Shown piece by piece: positions 49,580 to 57,856 of a stretch of DNA of 64,000 nucleotides. The first letter of the stretch is position 1. Each line of letters opens with the position of its first letter. The notes under the pieces are model-generated. The model did no database searches. It saw only the letters and a list, made by a program, of their open reading frames with translations, and had not been told where the DNA came from. The stretch comes from Actinoplanes auranticolor (GTDB lineage Bacteria > Actinomycetota > Actinomycetes > Mycobacteriales > Micromonosporaceae). Both the position numbers and the translations under genes were made by a program. Location of the stretch: the NCBI RefSeq assembly GCF_018332655.1, contig NZ_BOQL01000018.1, positions 62,001-126,000 on the forward strand, in the 5' to 3' direction.

Positions 49580-50287
49580 GTGACGCTCCTGTACACCGCC
49601 CTGGGTGACTCCATGTCCATCGACGTCTACGCCGGTGGGCCCGGCCGGGGCGCGACGAGTCTGCTGCACCGCAACCGCGACGCCGATTTCCCGGACTGGG
49701 CCGGGCGGGACCTCGGCACCCGCGGCTACGACCTGCTGGACCTGACCTATGACGGGGCCACGACTTCCGGCGTCCTGGGGCAGCAGCTGCCCCGGCTCGA
49801 CCGGCGTCCCGACCTGGTCACGATCACCATCGGCGGCAACGACCTCATGGGCGCGTACGGCGACACCGCGGCGGCCGAGGCCGTCATCGCCCTGGTAGCC
49901 GAGCGGGCCGAGCGGATCCTGGCCCACCTGGCCGCCGGGCCCGGCGATGCTCCCCGCACGGTCGTGACCACCGTGTACGACCCCAGCGACGGGACGGGCG
50001 CCGTACCGGGCGGAGGTCTGCCGCCCTGGCCGGACGGTCCGCGGCTGGTGGTCGCCCTGAACGACGCCCTCAAAGGGCTGGCCGGCCGCCACGGGGCCCG
50101 GGTCGCCGACGTGCACGCACACTTCCTGGGCCACGGCGCGCAGGCGGGCGATCCGGGCCGGCCCGACCCGCGGCCGGCGAACCGGGACCTGTGGTACTGC
50201 GGCGTCATCGAGCCGAACGCCTGGGGCGCCCACGAGATCCGCCGCACCTGGTGGCACACCCTGCACCGGGCCGGATGGTTACCGTGA
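49580..50287 (+). CDS. SGNH/GDSL-family hydrolase
   Basis: 235 aa from GTG 49580 with GAGGGGG upstream; an ATG at 49550 would add 10 residues. Block I with the nucleophile Ser is LYTALGDSMSIDVYAGGPGRG, block III is TITIGGNDLMGAYG (Gly and Asn of the oxyanion hole), and the C-terminal His lies in NAWGAHEIRRTWWHTL. No signal peptide is visible. Members are esterases, lipases or acetyl-hydrolases. Substrate unknown. It is divergent from the subtilase, across a GATCGG-rich stretch. Confidence 0.9.
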   Translation: MTLLYTALGDSMSIDVYAGGPGRGATSLLHRNRDADFPDWAGRDLGTRGYDLLDLTYDGATTSGVLGQQLPRLDRRPDLVTITIGGNDLMGAYGDTAAAEAVIALVAERAERILAHLAAGPGDAPRTVVTTVYDPSDGTGAVPGGGLPPWPDGPRLVVALNDALKGLAGRHGARVADVHAHFLGHGAQAGDPGRPDPRPANRDLWYCGVIEPNAWGAHEIRRTWWHTLHRAGWLP

Positions 50288-50294
50288 GAGCGCG

Positions 50295-50440
50295 TCAGTG
50301 ATGCGGGTTTCCGGCGGTCAGCCGGATGGTGAAGCCGTCGCTGTGCCGGTGCAGGGCGACGTGGCTGCAGGACTGGTGGGCGATCCACAGGCCGAGGCCG
50401 CCGGCACGTGCCCGGCCGTATTGTCCCGGCTCACGTGCCG
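50295..50440 (-). pseudogene. 3' remnant of an anti-sigma-type histidine kinase-like ATPase gene
   Basis: About 45 codons ending at 50295 read EPGQYGRARAGGLGLWIAHQSCSHVALHRHSDGFTIRLTAG. GLGLWIAHQSC is the G2/ATP-lid end of RsbW-like ATPases in actinomycetes, and the rest is the final sheet. Upstream the sequence loses the N-box and G1 box, and the OsmC gene end follows at 50508. The gene has therefore lost its 5' two thirds. Confidence 0.55.
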
Positions 50441-50507
50441 GACACCGCGGCAGTGGTCATCGGCCGGCAGTGGCGAGCCGATCCCCCGGCGACGACCGGC
50501 CGCCGGG

Positions 50508-50936
50508 TCAGGAACGCTGGAAGGCCGACACCGGGGTGCCCAGCTCCACGGTGCGGCTGACGGTGCACAGCCGGTCATGGGACTGCCGGATCAGCCGAGG
50601 CACCGCCTCCCGCGCCCGGTCGCCGTCCGCGCCTGCCGCGAACTCGACATCGAACTCGACCTCGAGGTTCTCCATCCGGTTGGCCCCGGCCTCGTCCCGG
50701 ACCTTGTCGCCGCGTACCCGGACCACGAACCGGGTCGGCTCCGCGCGCCGGCCGGCCACGAGATCCACGTCGATCCCGGTGCAGCCGCCCAGCGCGGCGA
50801 GCAGCAACTCCACCGGCGTGAACCGGTCGTCGTCCCCCGTACCCAGCGCTATGGTCCCACCCCGTACGTTGCGCACGTCGTACCGGCCGGCGCCGGTCCG
50901 CTCGATCTCCACCGACCGCAAGCTCTCATCCGTCAT
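50508..50936 (-). CDS. OsmC-family peroxiredoxin-like protein
   Basis: 142 aa from ATG 50936, with TAGCGT 8 nt upstream. The OsmC fold is clear: RFTPVELLLAALGGCTGIDVDLVAGRR with the first active Cys, FVVRVRGDKVRDEAGANRMENLEVEFDVE, and SHDRLCTVSRTVELG with the second Cys. Such proteins reduce organic hydroperoxides with thiols. The gene is divergent from the duplicated unknown protein. It stops 68 nt from the ATPase remnant. Confidence 0.9.
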   Translation of the reverse strand: MTDESLRSVEIERTGAGRYDVRNVRGGTIALGTGDDDRFTPVELLLAALGGCTGIDVDLVAGRRAEPTRFVVRVRGDKVRDEAGANRMENLEVEFDVEFAAGADGDRAREAVPRLIRQSHDRLCTVSRTVELGTPVSAFQRS

Positions 50937-50989
50937 GCTCAGCGACGCTACGCGCCACCGCCTTCCACCGACTGCCCGAGAGGACCGCG

Positions 50990-51763
50990 ATGACGACGAG
51001 GAACGCCGGATTCGGGCCGCACGGAGACCTCGTGGCGCGATTCCTCGAAGAGGTACGGACGAAGCAGATCGACTGGGCCGCCCACGCGAGGCGGATCGAC
51101 AACCCGGGGGTCTCGCCCGCGATGACGGCGATCGTCTCGCTGAGCTGGCCGCGTACGGTGCTGGACGCGGTGGACCGGGCCGGGCTGCAGGCGTTCGCCT
51201 CGCTCGGGTTGTCACGCGCGGACTTCGCCGACCCGCTGTCCCTGGGTGAGGTGAAGGTGAGCCTCATGTCCGCGGTGAAGGCGATCGCAGCCGGCGACCA
51301 GCTCGCGTTCGAGCATCGGCAGGCGCTGCTCGAACCGTTCGCGACAGCCGGGTTCGAGTCGGCCGCCGCCGCGCTGGCTGCCCCCGGCGCGCTCGTCGCG
51401 CAGTTCCTGACGGAGGTACGGGACGCCTCCGTCGAGGACTGGCGCCGGTATCTGCAGGCCGTCTCGGGGCAGCCGCGGGGCTCACGGCGTGCGGTCTTCC
51501 GGACTCTGGAGCTCGGGCTCGACCCTGCCGTCGAGACCGCGATCGACCGCGCCGCGGACGACGCCTATCGCAGCTTGCGGTTGTCCGGGGACCAGTTCCC
51601 CGGACAGGAGGCACGGTTCGTCGCGCTGCAGACGGATGTGATCGCGGCGGCGCAGGTCATCGCCGCCGGTGATGCGGTGCGTTCCGAGCCGCGGCAGGTG
51701 CTGCTGCAGCCGTTCGCCGACGCCGGGTTCGAGGCCGCAGGGGAAGCGCTGAGCACCGGCTGA
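50990..51763 (+). CDS. Internally duplicated helical protein of unknown function
   Basis: 257 aa with GAGAGGA before the ATG. It consists of two related all-helical halves, about residues 10-128 and 130-255. Repeated landmarks are LVARFLEEVRTKQIDWAAHARRI versus LVAQFLTEVRDASVEDWRRYLQAV, IAAGDQLAFEHRQALLEPFATAGFESAAAAL versus IAAGDAVRSEPRQVLLQPFADAGFEAAGEAL. No membrane segment, signal peptide, metal motif or known domain is seen. The neighbours (OsmC, isochorismatase-like) give no clear job. Confidence 0.75.
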   Translation: MTTRNAGFGPHGDLVARFLEEVRTKQIDWAAHARRIDNPGVSPAMTAIVSLSWPRTVLDAVDRAGLQAFASLGLSRADFADPLSLGEVKVSLMSAVKAIAAGDQLAFEHRQALLEPFATAGFESAAAALAAPGALVAQFLTEVRDASVEDWRRYLQAVSGQPRGSRRAVFRTLELGLDPAVETAIDRAADDAYRSLRLSGDQFPGQEARFVALQTDVIAAAQVIAAGDAVRSEPRQVLLQPFADAGFEAAGEALSTG

Positions 51764-51778
51764 GACAACCACGTCAGA

Positions 51779-52420
51779 TCATGCCTGTCCGGCGCGCTGG
51801 GCTCCGGTCACGGCGGAGGCGCCGAGATCGGGCTGCGGCAGCGCCCGGCCGGCGGCAGCGGCGGCGGACCAGGTCGCGGTGTCGGCGACGGCGGCGAAGT
51901 TCGAGTTGAACAAGGTCATCAGTGTGGTGTGGACCGTCTTCGCGTCGGCCGCGCCGGCGTCGTTGGCGATGTTGATCGCACCGGTGGCGTCGGAGAGGAC
52001 CTCGGCGGTCAGGCCGTGGGTCTCGGCTTCGGCGGCCGAGGCCAGCACGCAGTTGTTGGTCATGTAGCCGACGAGGGTGACGGTGGTGATGTCGCGCTCC
52101 TGCAGCCAGGACAGCAGGTCGGTGCCGGCGAACACGGTCCCGTACTGCTTGACGACCGACTTCCAGGCACCGGTACGGCGGCTCTCGACCTCCGGGTGCA
52201 GCTGGAAGCCGGGCTGGGTGGGGTTGAACAGGGGCGCGCTGTCGCCCATCGTGTGCTGCACCGCCACCACGGGGATGCCCGCGGCGGTGGCCGCATCGAT
52301 CGCCCGCGTGATCTGCGGTAGCGAGTCGGCGTGCGGCGGGTACTGGATCTCCAGCGGCCCGCCGAAGTAGTCCTGCTGCACGTCGATGACGACGAGGGCG
52401 CGGTGCGGTGCGGTGGTCAT
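51779..52420 (-). CDS. Isochorismatase-family cysteine hydrolase
   Basis: 213 aa, with AAGGAG nine nt before the ATG. Catalytic triad: Asp in ALVVIDVQQDYF, Lys in GAWKSVVKQYGTVFAGT, Cys in LVGYMTNNCVLASAAEA. The family hydrolyses amides or vinyl ethers, such as nicotinamide, carbamoyl sarcosine and isochorismate. Here no iron-carrier genes are near, so an amidase role is more likely. It is divergent from, and probably regulated by, the GlxA-type protein. Confidence 0.93.
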   Translation of the reverse strand: MTTAPHRALVVIDVQQDYFGGPLEIQYPPHADSLPQITRAIDAATAAGIPVVAVQHTMGDSAPLFNPTQPGFQLHPEVESRRTGAWKSVVKQYGTVFAGTDLLSWLQERDITTVTLVGYMTNNCVLASAAEAETHGLTAEVLSDATGAINIANDAGAADAKTVHTTLMTLFNSNFAAVADTATWSAAAAAGRALPQPDLGASAVTGAQRAGQA

Positions 52421-52528
52421 GGCGGTGCACTCCTTGCTGTCGGTGCCGCCGATCGGGGGCGGCCCCTCGAGTCTGCGCCCGCCGGACCGCGTGGGCCATT
52501 GGCACAGGTGCAGCGTTACGATGAAATC

Positions 52529-53539
52529 GTGCCAGCCTCCGGGGACCCCCTGCGCATCGCGGTCTACGCCTTCGACGGCGTCACGATGTTCCACCTGTCC
52601 GTGCCGCAGCTGGTCTTCGACGAGGTCACCCGGCAGGGCCTGGGCGACTGGACGACGGTCCTCTTCGCCGACCGCGCCGGGTCGATCCGCACCGCCGAGG
52701 GCTACCCGATCGGCGAGGTGCGTGGTCTCTCCGCAGCCCGGGAGGCCGACATCGTGGTCGTCCCGTCCTGGTTCGAGGACGGCCGCGCTGCCGGTCCGGC
52801 ACTGCGGCGGACGCTGACGAGCGCTCACGGCCGCGGCGCGACCATCGCCGGGCTGTGCCTCGGCGCCGTCGCCGTCGCCGACGCCGGGCTGCTGTCGCGG
52901 CGTACGGCGGTCACCCACTGGCAGGCCGTCGACATGCTCGCCGCCCGCCACCGCGACGTCGGCATCGACGCCTCCGTGCTCTACATCGACCACGGCGACG
53001 TGCTGACCTCCGCCGGCACCGCCTCGGCGATCGACGCGTGCCTGCATCTGGTCCGCAGCAGGCTCGGCGCCGCGGCAGCCAACCGGGTGGCCCGCAGCCT
53101 GGTAGTGGCCCCGCACCGCGAGGGCGGGCAGGCGCAGTACATCGAACGGCCGCTCCCGCCGTACCCGGCGAACGATCCGATCGCCGGAGTGCTCGACTGG
53201 GCGTTGCGGCACCTCACGGAGTCGCTGACGGTCGAGCGGCTCGCCGACGCCGCCCACCTGAGCCGGCGCACCTTCATCCGGGCGTTCCAGGCGTCCACCG
53301 GGGTCACCCCCGCGGTCTGGGTCCGGCGTCAGCGCCTCGACGAGGCCCGCCGGCTGCTGGAGTCGACGGACCTGCCGATCGACCAGGTCGCCGCGGCCTG
53401 CGGCTTCGGCAGCACGGTCACCATGCGGCAGTGCTTCGCCGCGGCCTTCGACACCTCACCGTCGGAATACCGCCGGCGCTTCGACGCCCGCACCGCGCAG
53501 CTCGCGTCCCGGGCCGGCACTCCACGGAGTGACAAGTAG
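52529..53539 (+). CDS. GlxA-family transcriptional regulator (DJ-1/PfpI plus AraC HTH)
   Basis: 336 aa from GTG 52529, which lies 6 nt behind TACGAT. The N-terminal DJ-1/PfpI-like domain (about 8-185) has the nucleophile-elbow-like IAGLCLGAVAVADAGLL. The C-terminal AraC domain has two helix-turn-helix units: SLTVERLADAAHLSRRTFIRAFQASTGVTPAVWVRRQRLDEARRLLES and QVAAACGFGSTVTMRQCFAAAFDTSPSEYRRRF. It senses an unknown, probably amide-like ligand and likely activates the divergent hydrolase. Confidence 0.94.
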   Translation: MPASGDPLRIAVYAFDGVTMFHLSVPQLVFDEVTRQGLGDWTTVLFADRAGSIRTAEGYPIGEVRGLSAAREADIVVVPSWFEDGRAAGPALRRTLTSAHGRGATIAGLCLGAVAVADAGLLSRRTAVTHWQAVDMLAARHRDVGIDASVLYIDHGDVLTSAGTASAIDACLHLVRSRLGAAAANRVARSLVVAPHREGGQAQYIERPLPPYPANDPIAGVLDWALRHLTESLTVERLADAAHLSRRTFIRAFQASTGVTPAVWVRRQRLDEARRLLESTDLPIDQVAAACGFGSTVTMRQCFAAAFDTSPSEYRRRFDARTAQLASRAGTPRSDK

Positions 53540-53585
53540 TCCCCCTTCGGAGTGACAGGGCGACAAATCGCCCCGGCGTCGCGTC

Positions 53586-54209
53586 ATGACCGGCCGGGCC
53601 GGCGCTCTCACCAGCATGGCAATGTTTCCGAACTTCCTCCGCAAGGCGGCGATGGTCGGCCTGGCCGTCTCCGCGATCTCAGTACCCGTGCTCGGCGGGT
53701 CCGCCTCGGCGGCACCCGTCAGCCCGGCCGCTCCGGCGGCTGTCGTCAAGGCTCCGACCCTGAGCCCGGCGGCCAAGATGCTCATGCGCCGTGACCGCAA
53801 CACCGTGTGTGTCAACGCGCACGTGCAGAACATCGGCTGGCAGGGCTGGCGGTGCTCCAGCAACCGCCGCGCCGCGCTGGCCGGCACCGTGGGCCGGTCG
53901 CTGCGGCTCGAGGCGCTGTCGATCTCGACCCGTCGTACCGGTGGCATCTGCGCCCAGGCGCACGTGCAGAACATCGGCTGGCAGCGCACCCGCTGCACCG
54001 GCCGGCACGACACGGTGACCGTCGGCACCGAGGGCCAGTCCCTGCGACTCGAGGCACTGCGCCTGAGCACCCGTACGGGCATCTGCGCCCAGGGTCACGT
54101 GCAGAACATCGGCTGGCAGAACTGGCAGTGCACCCGCCGCAGCGGGCAGGTCCAGATCGGCACCGTCGGCCGTTCGCTGAGCCTCGAGGCGCTGCGCGTC
54201 CGGGTCTGA
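53586..54209 (+). CDS. Secreted protein with three hydrophobic W (ChW) repeats
   Basis: 207 aa; a start at 53616 is also possible. A signal peptide (FLRKAAMVGLAVSAISVPVLGGSASA) is followed by a short Ala/Pro linker and three ChW repeats at about residues 74-114, 120-160 and 165-205. Each has AHVQNIGWQ or GHVQNIGWQ and ends GTxGxSLRLEAL. Each repeat has two cysteines that could pair. ChW repeats are best known from Clostridium and are common in actinomycete surface or secreted proteins, where they are thought to bind cell wall or polysaccharide. No enzymatic domain is present. Confidence 0.88.
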   Translation: MTGRAGALTSMAMFPNFLRKAAMVGLAVSAISVPVLGGSASAAPVSPAAPAAVVKAPTLSPAAKMLMRRDRNTVCVNAHVQNIGWQGWRCSSNRRAALAGTVGRSLRLEALSISTRRTGGICAQAHVQNIGWQRTRCTGRHDTVTVGTEGQSLRLEALRLSTRTGICAQGHVQNIGWQNWQCTRRSGQVQIGTVGRSLSLEALRVRV

Positions 54210-54223
54210 CCTTCTCCCCCATA

Positions 54224-54267
54224 CGGATACGCCCGCGGAAGCCCTCCGACTTCCGCGGGCGTATCCG
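54224..54267. terminator. Strong bidirectional hairpin terminator
   Basis: Arms of 18 nt (54224-54241 and 54250-54267) pair perfectly across an 8-nt loop, CCCTCCGA. It stands 15 nt after the ChW gene stop and 22 nt before the end of the opposite-strand MBL remnant. Confidence 0.85.
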
Positions 54268-54288
54268 CGTGTCCGCCCGTACTGCGGA

Positions 54289-54600
54289 TCAAGGTTGCAG
54301 GGACACGCAGTCGCCGTGCTCGCGCAGGTGCAGCAAGGCGGCCAGCCCTGCCTCGTCGAACGCCGTGACGAGGTCCGGCGCGCCTTCCGAGAAGTGCGTC
54401 CAGCCGTCGTAGTGCGCCGGGATCACGATCCCCGCGCCGAGGACGGCGGCGGCCGCGGCGGTCCGGCGGCTGTCCATCGTCAGTGGACGGCCGCGGAACT
54501 TCGCGGGAACCCGGGCGGCTCCGGCGAAGAGCACGGCCACGTCGATTTCCGGTACGCGCCGCGATATCTCGGCCACCGCACGCCAGCTTCTCGTGGAGCT
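54289..54600 (-). pseudogene. 3' remnant of a metallo-beta-lactamase-fold hydrolase gene
   Basis: The last 95-100 codons read WRAVAEISRRVPEIDVAVLFAGAARVPAKFRGRPLTMDSRRTAAAAAVLGAGIVIPAHYDGWTHFSEGAPDLVTAFDEAGLAALL, the C-terminal part of MBL hydrolases that contains the final His ligand (PAHYDGW). The HxHxDH motif and the rest of the N-terminal domain are absent; upstream of 54600 the frame has no related sequence. A GTG at 54576 could give a short protein, but the active site would be incomplete. Confidence 0.6.
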
Positions 54601-54700
54601 CCAGCACCCTGCGTTCCCGCAGCCCGTCCGGCATGCCTCGACCTTCGCAACAGCTGTCAGGCACAGGACGCTCGCGCAGCGCCCGGGTCCCGCAGCCTGA

Positions 54701-55795
54701 TCACCCGTTCCGCGGGCGTTCGCGGACGCGTTCGGCGATCGCGTGACCCAGCTCGGCTGTCGTACCGGTGCCGTGCAGGTCGGGGGTCAACGGCGCGTCC
54801 CGCGGCCCGTACGCCAGGACGTCCTCGATCGCTCCGAGCAGCTGGGCCGCCGCTTCGGGATGGCCCAGGTGCTCGAGCATCATCGAACCGCACCAGATCT
54901 GGCCGATCGGGTTGGCGATGCCCTGCCCGGCGATGTCCGGGGCGGAGCCGTGCACCGGCTCGAACAGGCTCGGGTGGTCGCGCTCGGGGTTGATGTTGGC
55001 GCTCGGGGCGATGCCGAGCGTGCCGGTGCAGGCCGGGCCGAGGTCGGACAGGATGTCGCCGAACAGGTTGCTGGCGACCACGACGTCGAACCAGTCGGGG
55101 TGCAGCACGAACTGCGCCGCCAGCGCATCGATGTGGAACTTGTCGAGCCGTACGTCCGGGAACAGCTCCCCCATCCCGGCCACCCGCTCGTCCCAGTACG
55201 GCATGGAGATGGAGATGCCGTTGCTCTTGGTGGCGGACGTCAGGTGCCGCTTCGGGCGGCGGCGGGCCTGCTCGAAGGCGAAGCGCAGCACCCGGTCGAC
55301 GCCGATGCGGGTCATCACCGTCTCCTGGAGCACGGTCTCGCGCTCGGTGCCCTCGAAGATGCGCCCGCCCACACTGGAGTATTCACCCTCGGTGTTCTCC
55401 CGGACCACGACGAAGTCGATGTCACCGGGTTCCCGGCCGGCCAGGGGGCTGCGGACGCCGGGCATGAGCCGGCACGGGCGCAGGTTCACGTACTGGTCGA
55501 AGACCCGGCGGAACTGCAGCAGGCTGCCCCAGAGGGACACGTGGTCGGGGACGACCGACGGCCAGCCGACCGCGCCGAAATAGATGGCGTCGAAGCCGCG
55601 CAGCGTCTCCTCCCAGCCGGGCGGCAGCATCGTCCCGTGCCGCTGCCAGTAGCCGGCGCTGGCGAAGTCGAACTGCTCGAAGTCGAGCTGCAGGCCGTGG
55701 CGGTCGGCGGTGGCCCGGAGCGCTTCGATCCCGGCCGGGACGACCTCCTGGCCGATCCCGTCGCCGGGGATGACGGCGATGCGGTGCGCGGTCAC
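54701..55795 (-). CDS. Tartrate/D-malate dehydrogenase-type decarboxylating enzyme
   Basis: 364 aa, the length of the family. It begins HRIAVIPGDGIGQEVVPAGIEAL and has the Arg/Glu block VVVRENTEGEYSSVGGRIFEG, Lys in TSATKSNGISISMPYWDE, and the metal Asp in VASNLFGDILSDLGPACTG. These are features of beta-decarboxylating dehydrogenases close to tartrate dehydrogenase and DmlA, which oxidise D-malate or tartrate with NAD. Its ATG overlaps the stop of the GntR gene. It is divergent from the AtuA operon and probably in the same pathway. Confidence 0.9.
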   Translation of the reverse strand: MTAHRIAVIPGDGIGQEVVPAGIEALRATADRHGLQLDFEQFDFASAGYWQRHGTMLPPGWEETLRGFDAIYFGAVGWPSVVPDHVSLWGSLLQFRRVFDQYVNLRPCRLMPGVRSPLAGREPGDIDFVVVRENTEGEYSSVGGRIFEGTERETVLQETVMTRIGVDRVLRFAFEQARRRPKRHLTSATKSNGISISMPYWDERVAGMGELFPDVRLDKFHIDALAAQFVLHPDWFDVVVASNLFGDILSDLGPACTGTLGIAPSANINPERDHPSLFEPVHGSAPDIAGQGIANPIGQIWCGSMMLEHLGHPEAAAQLLGAIEDVLAYGPRDAPLTPDLHGTGTTAELGHAIAERVRERPRNG

Positions 55796-56481
55796 TGGGC
55801 CTGCCTCAGCGCCGCGAGGCCGCCCTGCGAGTCCTCGAGGGCGATGCGCTCCGCGGTGGCGGAGTCACCGGCGCGCAGCGCCCGGACCAGGGCGCGGTGG
55901 CTCGTGTACCGCTCCAGGCCGAAGGTCTGGTCCTCGGCCACCCGCCGCAGCAGCAGCTCCCGGCGCTGCGGCCGGGAGAACACCCGGCTCTGCTCGAGCA
56001 TCCGGATGAGCACGGGGTTGTGGGCGCAGGCGTCCACGGCGTCGTTGAAGTCCTGCATGGTGTCGAGCAGCGCGGTGAGATGCCGTTCCGACGGCTGTCC
56101 CGGCGCACCGCGCTCCTTGAGCAGGATCAGCAGGTCGTCGGCGCGGTCGAGGATCGCGTCCAGGGCGTCGAGCTGGGCGGCGGTGGCGTGCCGGGCGGCG
56201 AAGCGGGCGACCAGGCCGCGCAGGCCGACCTCCACCTCGGCCAGGTCGTCGATGGCGGCGTCGCGGATCGCGGCGACCAGCACCGTACGCGGGCCGATCC
56301 GCTCGATGAGCCCGTCGAGCTCCAGCCGGCGCAGCGCCTCGCGGACCGGGGTGGGGCTGATCGCCAGCCGCTCGGCCATGCCGCGCTCGGTCACCTTGTC
56401 TCCCGGAGCGAGGTCACCGGTGGCGATCGCGCTGCGAAGCTGACGGTACGCCTGGTCGGAGAGCGTTGGGGTGGCAGTCAT
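55792..56481 (-). CDS. GntR-family (FCD-type) regulator of the hydroxy-acid locus
   Basis: 229 aa. Winged helix: LSDQAYRQLRSAIATGDLAPGDKVTERGMAERLAISPTPVREALRRLELDGLIERIGPRT. An FCD helical domain follows (LVARFAARHATAAQLDALDAIL, FNDAVDACAHNPVL). It precedes the dehydrogenase with a 4-nt overlap and is divergent from the MFS gene. It probably represses both directions until a hydroxy-acid ligand binds. The intergenic 56482-56576 has TGCCATGGCA at 56500-56509 and TTGCCATAGCAA at 56533-56544, which look like paired operators. Confidence 0.93.
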   Translation of the reverse strand: MTATPTLSDQAYRQLRSAIATGDLAPGDKVTERGMAERLAISPTPVREALRRLELDGLIERIGPRTVLVAAIRDAAIDDLAEVEVGLRGLVARFAARHATAAQLDALDAILDRADDLLILLKERGAPGQPSERHLTALLDTMQDFNDAVDACAHNPVLIRMLEQSRVFSRPQRRELLLRRVAEDQTFGLERYTSHRALVRALRAGDSATAERIALEDSQGGLAALRQAQ

Positions 56482-56499
56482 GCCTGCACTTTACCGCCT

Positions 56500-56544
56500 G
56501 CCATGGCAAGTTTCTATGCAACTGTTGACGGCTTTGCCATAGCA
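56500..56544. promoter_or_regulatory. Two palindromic candidate GntR operators
   Basis: TGCCATGGCA (56500-56509) is a perfect 10-bp palindrome and TTGCCATAGCAA (56533-56544) an imperfect one. Both contain the element TTGCCAT or its complement, and their centres are about 34 bp apart. They lie between the divergent GntR and MFS genes, which is the usual place for FadR/FCD-type sites. Confidence 0.5.
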
Positions 56545-56576
56545 AATTAACGTGACGCCGGACACGTGGAGGCGAC

Positions 56577-57845
56577 ATGGCCGTAACGATCAGGGACAGC
56601 ACGGTGTCCCACCGGAAGATCACGTTCTTCATCGCGCTCACGCTCTTCGCGCAGGAGTCGACCTGGAACTTCTACGACAACCAGGTGCCCGTACTGCTGC
56701 GGGAGCACGTCACGAGCGCGGCGGTCGTCGGCCTGCTGATGGGCATGGACAACCTGCTGGGCATCTTCATCCAGCCCTGGATCGGCAACCGGTCGGACAA
56801 CACCCGGACCCGGTGGGGACGGCGGGTGCCGTACCTGGCGGTGGGCATGCCGCTGGCCGCGGTGCTCTTCGCGTTCCTGCCGTGGACCACGTCGCTGGCC
56901 ACGCTGGTCGCCGTGATGGTCCTGTACGCGCTGGTCGTCAACACCATCCGGCCGCTGGCCGAGTCGATGATCCCGGACTTCCTGCCGCCGGAGCGGCGCA
57001 GCCGGGCCAACGCCGCCGTGAAGATAGCGGCCGCGCTGACCATCATCGTGGCCTCGCTGATCAGCCTGTTCGTCATCGACGAGCATCCCCGGGGCGCGTT
57101 CGTCATCCCCGCGGTGATCCTGCTGGCCGTCACGGTGGTGCTGATCCTGAAGGTCCGCGACAGCCGGTCGGCCGCGTACCAGGCGGCGCTGGCCGAGGAC
57201 GCGGACGCCCCGCACGACCAGGCGCGGGTGCCGTTCCACCGGGTCATCACCGAACTCGTCACCGACAGCGACCGCCGCCGGCTCCTGCTGCTGCTGACCG
57301 TCCTGCTCTTCGGCGGCGCCTGGTTCGCCTCCCGGTCGCTGGTCACCCCGTACGGCATGGAGGCCCTGGGCCTGACCCGCGGCGAGGCCGGCGGGCTCAC
57401 CCTGCCCAGCGGCATCGCCTTCCTGCTGGCGGCCTATCCGGCCGCGCTGTGCGCCGAGCGCTTCGGGCGGCTGCGCACCATGGGCGTGGGCATCATCATC
57501 TTCTCGGCGTCGATGGCGGCCGGCGCGGCCGTCCAGACCGCCACCGGTACGGTCGTCGCCTTCTGTTTCGCGGCCGTCGGCGCCGCGGCCTTCATGATCA
57601 ACGCGGCGGTCGCCCTGTGGAACCTGGCCCCGTCCAGCCGGGTGCTCGGTGCCTACACCGGCCTGTACGCGGTCACCTGGTACCTGGGCGGCTTCGGCGG
57701 CCCCGCACTCATCGGCGCCGTCGTCGACCTCACCGGCTGGAACTGGATGCTGCTGGACATCGCGATCCTCGCCGCTCTCGCCGTCCTCGTGGTCGTCGGC
57801 CTCGGTCGCCTGCACCGGCACCGCACCACACCCATCCTCACCTGA
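56577..57845 (+). CDS. MFS transporter (SLC45/GPH-like)
   Basis: 422 aa with twelve helices. After helix 2 it has the loop GNRSDNTRTRWGRRVPYLAVG, a signature of SLC45 and GPH-type sugar carriers. The gene starts the plus-strand operon and precedes the hydroxyacid dehydrogenase by 11 nt. Given the partners, import of the catabolic substrate, perhaps a hydroxy acid or its glycoside, is a reasonable inference. Confidence 0.9.
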   Translation: MAVTIRDSTVSHRKITFFIALTLFAQESTWNFYDNQVPVLLREHVTSAAVVGLLMGMDNLLGIFIQPWIGNRSDNTRTRWGRRVPYLAVGMPLAAVLFAFLPWTTSLATLVAVMVLYALVVNTIRPLAESMIPDFLPPERRSRANAAVKIAAALTIIVASLISLFVIDEHPRGAFVIPAVILLAVTVVLILKVRDSRSAAYQAALAEDADAPHDQARVPFHRVITELVTDSDRRRLLLLLTVLLFGGAWFASRSLVTPYGMEALGLTRGEAGGLTLPSGIAFLLAAYPAALCAERFGRLRTMGVGIIIFSASMAAGAAVQTATGTVVAFCFAAVGAAAFMINAAVALWNLAPSSRVLGAYTGLYAVTWYLGGFGGPALIGAVVDLTGWNWMLLDIAILAALAVLVVVGLGRLHRHRTTPILT

Positions 57846-57856
57846 CACGGAGTCCG

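Noticed and set aside
47660..50287. A plus-strand reading of 875 codons covering the subtilase tail, the subtilase itself and the SGNH gene.
   Set aside because: Only the last 235 codons have protein character; the rest is antisense to the GGDEF and subtilase genes.
50990..53539. Possible toxin-antitoxin or defence cassette near the duplicated unknown protein and the isochorismatase-like gene.
   Set aside because: No nuclease, methylase, NTPase or toxin fold is present, and the isochorismatase/GlxA-type pair explains its own regulation.
53819..54118. Three near-identical copies of a 23-nt sequence, reminiscent of a repeat array.
   Set aside because: They encode the HVQNIGWQ core of ChW repeats within one open reading frame.
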